From positions 1 to 64,000 of the forward strand of contig JAUQXK010000127.1 in the NCBI GenBank assembly GCA_030834695.1: a DNA stretch of 64,000 nt, given 5' to 3'. Under the pieces are notes generated by a model that was given only the letters and a program-made list of their open reading frames with translations, made no database searches and was not told where the DNA came from. Origin of the DNA: Desulfobacterales bacterium. GTDB taxonomy: Bacteria; Desulfobacterota; Desulfobacteria; Desulfobacterales; SpSt-501. How positions within the stretch are numbered: position 1 is the first letter of the stretch; each line of letters starts with the position of its first letter. The translations under genes and the position numbers were made by a program. Shown in pieces: positions 61,745 to 64,000 of this stretch.

Positions 61745-62745
61745 AAGACATCGGCGAATTCGGGTTCATCCGGCGCATCCGCCGCGGATGCCTCATGCGG
61801 CCGGAAGGCGTCATCCAGGGCATCGGCGATGACGCCGCCGCCTTCCGCAGCGATGGCCGCCTGGTGTCCCTGCTGACCACCGACCTGCTCGTGGAGCGCG
61901 TCCATTTTCTGCGGCATGCCATCAGCGGCCGCGACCTGGGCCACAAGTCGCTCGCGGTGAATCTGAGCGACATCGCCGCCATGGGCGGCACCGCGCGGGA
62001 GGCCTTCGTGAGCATCGCCATCCCGGACGGCTGCGAGCTGGCCTATCTCGAGGACATCTTCCAGGGCATGAAGGACCTCGCCCGCAACTACGCGGTCAAT
62101 ATTCTCGGCGGGGACACCACCTTCTCCTGCTCCGACCTGATCATCAACGTGGCCGTATACGGGGTGGTGGCCGAAAACGAAATGCTGACCCGCGCGGCGG
62201 CCCGGCCGGGGGACGTCATTTTCTGCACCGGGTGCCTGGGCGACAGCCGTGCCGGCCTGCACCTCATCCTCGAAGGCGCGCCGGTCGATACCCCGGAGCT
62301 GCAGGCCCTGCTGGCCGCTCACCGCCGGCCCGAGCCCCACCTGAGAGAGGGAAGGCTGCTGGCCGCCGCGCCGGGAGTCCGGGCCGCCATCGATGTCAGC
62401 GACGGGCTGAGCTCCGACCTCGGCCATATCGTAGAGGAAAGCCGGGTCGGGGCCCGGATCTACGCCGCCCGCCTGCCGATCTCCGACAACCTGCGGTTCT
62501 TCTGCCGGCGCTTCGGCCGGTCGCCGCTCGACTATGCCCTTTCCGGCGGCGAGGACTACACCCTGCTGCTGACCGCTGCGGCCGGCAGCGCCGAAGCGAT
62601 CGCCGGCGCCTTTCAAACCGCCTTCGGCCGCCCGCTCAGCGCCATCGGCGAAATCACGGACACGGCCCGCCTGGAGCTCGTGGACGACGCCGGCAACATC
62701 ACTCCCGTCGCCCCCACCGGATGGGACCACTTCAAGAGGCCCTGA
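61735..62745 (+). CDS. thiL: Thiamine-monophosphate kinase
   Basis: 336 residues from ATG 61735 inside the thiE end. Motifs: the N-terminal EFGFIRRI, GIGDDAAAF, TTDLLVERVHF, NLSDIAAMGG, GGDTTFS and SGGEDYTLL. It makes TPP, the riboswitch ligand, from TMP, closing the feedback loop. Overlap with thiE implies coupled translation. Confidence 0.96.
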   Translation: MGLKDIGEFGFIRRIRRGCLMRPEGVIQGIGDDAAAFRSDGRLVSLLTTDLLVERVHFLRHAISGRDLGHKSLAVNLSDIAAMGGTAREAFVSIAIPDGCELAYLEDIFQGMKDLARNYAVNILGGDTTFSCSDLIINVAVYGVVAENEMLTRAAARPGDVIFCTGCLGDSRAGLHLILEGAPVDTPELQALLAAHRRPEPHLREGRLLAAAPGVRAAIDVSDGLSSDLGHIVEESRVGARIYAARLPISDNLRFFCRRFGRSPLDYALSGGEDYTLLLTAAAGSAEAIAGAFQTAFGRPLSAIGEITDTARLELVDDAGNITPVAPTGWDHFKRP

Positions 62746-62746
62746 C

Positions 62747-63577
62747 ATGGAACGATCCGCTCACCCCCCCCGCGCCTACCGCCGCGTGCTGACCATCGCC
62801 GGTTCCGACAGCGGCGGCGGCGCCGGCATCCAGGCCGATCTGAAAACCTTCGCCGCCCTGGAATGCTACGGCATGTCGGCCGTCACCGCGCTCACCGCCC
62901 AGAACACCCTCGGCGTGAGCGCCATTCACCCGGTGCCGCCCGAGTTTGCCGCCGCGCAGATCGCGGCGGTTTTCGAGGACATCGGCGCGGACGCCGTCAA
63001 GATCGGCATGCTCTACTCCGCCCGGCTGATCCGCGTGGTGGCCGAGCAGTTGCGCAAATACGGGGCCCGCCACATCGTCCTGGATCCGGTGATGGTGGCG
63101 CAGAGCGGGGACCGGCTGCTCGAAGACGATGCGGTCGGCGCCATCCGGGAATACCTGATGCCGCTGGCGGAGGTCGTCACACCCAACGTGCCTGAAGCTG
63201 AAGTGCTCGCCGGCCGCCGCATCACCGGCCTCGCCGACATGCAGACAGCGGCCCGGGACCTGGCGCGCGGCGGAAGCGAAGCGGTCCTGATGAAAGGCGG
63301 CCATCTGGAAGAGGCCGACAGCAGCGACCTGCTCTACCTCTGCCGCGATAACCGTTGGGTGACGTTTCCGGCCGAACGCATCGCCAGCCGGAACACCCAC
63401 GGCACCGGCTGCACCCTGTCATCGGCCATCGCCGCGCACCTCGCCCGGGGAGAAGATCTGGAAGCCGCCGTGCGCCAAGCCAAGATCTACATCACCGCCG
63501 CCTTGCGGGCCGGCGCCGCCTATCGGCTGGGAAACGGCCACGGCCCGGTGCATCACTTCTTTCGCTATTGGGAATGA
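62747..63577 (+). CDS. thiD: Hydroxymethylpyrimidine (phosphate) kinase
   Basis: 276 residues. Ribokinase-like fold: TIAGSDSGGGAGIQADLKTF at the start, ALTAQNTLGV, and the C-terminal anion hole HGTGCTLSSAIAAHLARG. It phosphorylates HMP-P to HMP-PP for ThiE. It starts one base after the thiL stop. Its TGA abuts the stop of the convergent rhomboid gene. Confidence 0.96.
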   Translation: MERSAHPPRAYRRVLTIAGSDSGGGAGIQADLKTFAALECYGMSAVTALTAQNTLGVSAIHPVPPEFAAAQIAAVFEDIGADAVKIGMLYSARLIRVVAEQLRKYGARHIVLDPVMVAQSGDRLLEDDAVGAIREYLMPLAEVVTPNVPEAEVLAGRRITGLADMQTAARDLARGGSEAVLMKGGHLEEADSSDLLYLCRDNRWVTFPAERIASRNTHGTGCTLSSAIAAHLARGEDLEAAVRQAKIYITAALRAGAAYRLGNGHGPVHHFFRYWE

Positions 63578-64000
63578 TCAGAAGAGTCTATAATAAAGGC
63601 TTGTCAGAATCGCCCAGGCGAGAATGCCGGCCGTGCCGGCCAGACACACCATCGATAGGGTTTGGTGGACAGCGGTTTCACGTTTGCGTTCCGTGTAGCC
63701 GAACAGGTATCCCAGCAGCGCGCCCGCGGCGATTCCACCGGCATGCCCCCAGTTGTCGATGCCGGGCACCGCGAATCCGAACACGAACATGATGACCACC
63801 CACATGCCGACCTGCTTGTAAAGCGCCGTACCGTAAGTCCCTCCACGGCTCTTGCCGTAGTACATGATGGCGCCCACCAGCCCGCAGACTCCGGCCGAGG
63901 CCCCGATGGTCAAACCGACCCCCGCCAGGTAGGACGCCCCGAATCCCGCCACGCCCCCCAAAGCATAGATGGCGAACATCCGGCGGATTCCGAATTCCCG
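63578..64000 (-). CDS. Rhomboid-family intramembrane serine protease, C-terminal part
   Basis: The frame stays open to the right edge of the window (GIRRMFAIYALGG), so the N-terminus is missing; about 140 residues are visible. The catalytic Ser lies in TIGASAGVCGLVGA and the His in NWGHAGGIAAGALLGYLFGY, with four or so membrane helices. Rhomboids cleave membrane proteins within the bilayer. Substrate unknown. The final helix (LAGTAGILAWAILTSLYYRLF) extends past the core fold. Confidence 0.88.
   Translation of the reverse strand, partial: REFGIRRMFAIYALGGVAGFGASYLAGVGLTIGASAGVCGLVGAIMYYGKSRGGTYGTALYKQVGMWVVIMFVFGFAVPGIDNWGHAGGIAAGALLGYLFGYTERKRETAVHQTLSMVCLAGTAGILAWAILTSLYYRLF

Overview
The window reads as a piece of chromosome from a strictly anaerobic, GC-rich deltaproteobacterium (Desulfobacterota, probably near sulfate reducers). 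The signs are a selenocysteine-containing SelD, a double-cubane-type ATP-dependent reductase with its activase, a heterodisulfide-reductase-like Fe-S protein, a glycyl radical enzyme with its radical SAM activase, an oxygen-labile Fe-S serine dehydratase, and a ydaO (c-di-AMP) riboswitch. No plasmid, phage or integrase genes are visible. Clade assignment is inference from gene content.

Layout. 1-3174: double-cubane reductase C-terminus, CCG-type Fe-S protein, BadF-type activase and a RelE-like protein. 3420-6680: redox/selenium block (MauE-rhodanese fusion with an internal start, small zinc-ribbon protein, selD with an in-frame TGA, yedF, molybdate-binding TOBE protein). 6759-14930: MaoC hydratase, hydantoinase-A ATPase, histone-deacetylase-like protein with a zinc-ribbon tail, two sensor kinases and a STAS-like protein. 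15014-15508: four 128-bp tandem repeats, each with a conserved hairpin. 15521-22910: FadR-type regulator divergent from a HypD-like glycyl radical operon, then serine dehydratase and a sulfite-oxidase-fold protein. 22978-25120: Nudix, ABM and DedA proteins. 25154-29544: c-di-AMP riboswitch followed by kup, ktrB and ktrA. 29567-37370: NudC, DadA-like oxidase, DUF2179 protein, nicotinate phosphoribosyltransferase, MlaA, a duplicated-domain periplasmic protein and a cyclic-nucleotide-gated channel. 37424-43963: proteostasis island tig-clpP-clpX-lon bounded by tRNA-Leu and tRNA-Val/Asp, with tRNA-Pro beyond. 44096-50934: tandem class II aldolase, alpha/beta hydrolase, transaldolase-like protein and a TPP-dependent 2-oxoacid/acetoin dehydrogenase (E1alpha, E1beta, E2). 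51035-58567: membrane and unknown proteins, SSL2-like helicase, alpha/beta hydrolase and a CoxE/CoxD-type VWA-MoxR pair. 58710-63577: LUD protein, universal stress protein, and TPP-riboswitch-controlled thiM-thiE-thiL-thiD. The window closes with a partial rhomboid protease.

Three features stand out beyond ordinary gene content. (1) A dispersed miniature inverted-repeat element of about 93-101 bp (14-bp terminal repeats TATTACTCCGGCAA) with larger relatives occurs only between genes, including in the leader between the TPP-riboswitch terminator and thiM. (2) The kup leader shows three mutually exclusive pairings that link the c-di-AMP aptamer P1 stem to the kup Shine-Dalgarno sequence. (3) selD is a selenoprotein gene that a standard caller would start about 36 codons too late.

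Working links: selD/YedF support selenium use, including SelD itself. Kup plus KtrAB form a K+ uptake set under c-di-AMP. The thiamine operon makes the cofactor used by the E1 subunits. The FadR-type regulator probably controls both itself and the glycyl radical operon through palindromes in their shared 314-bp intergenic region.
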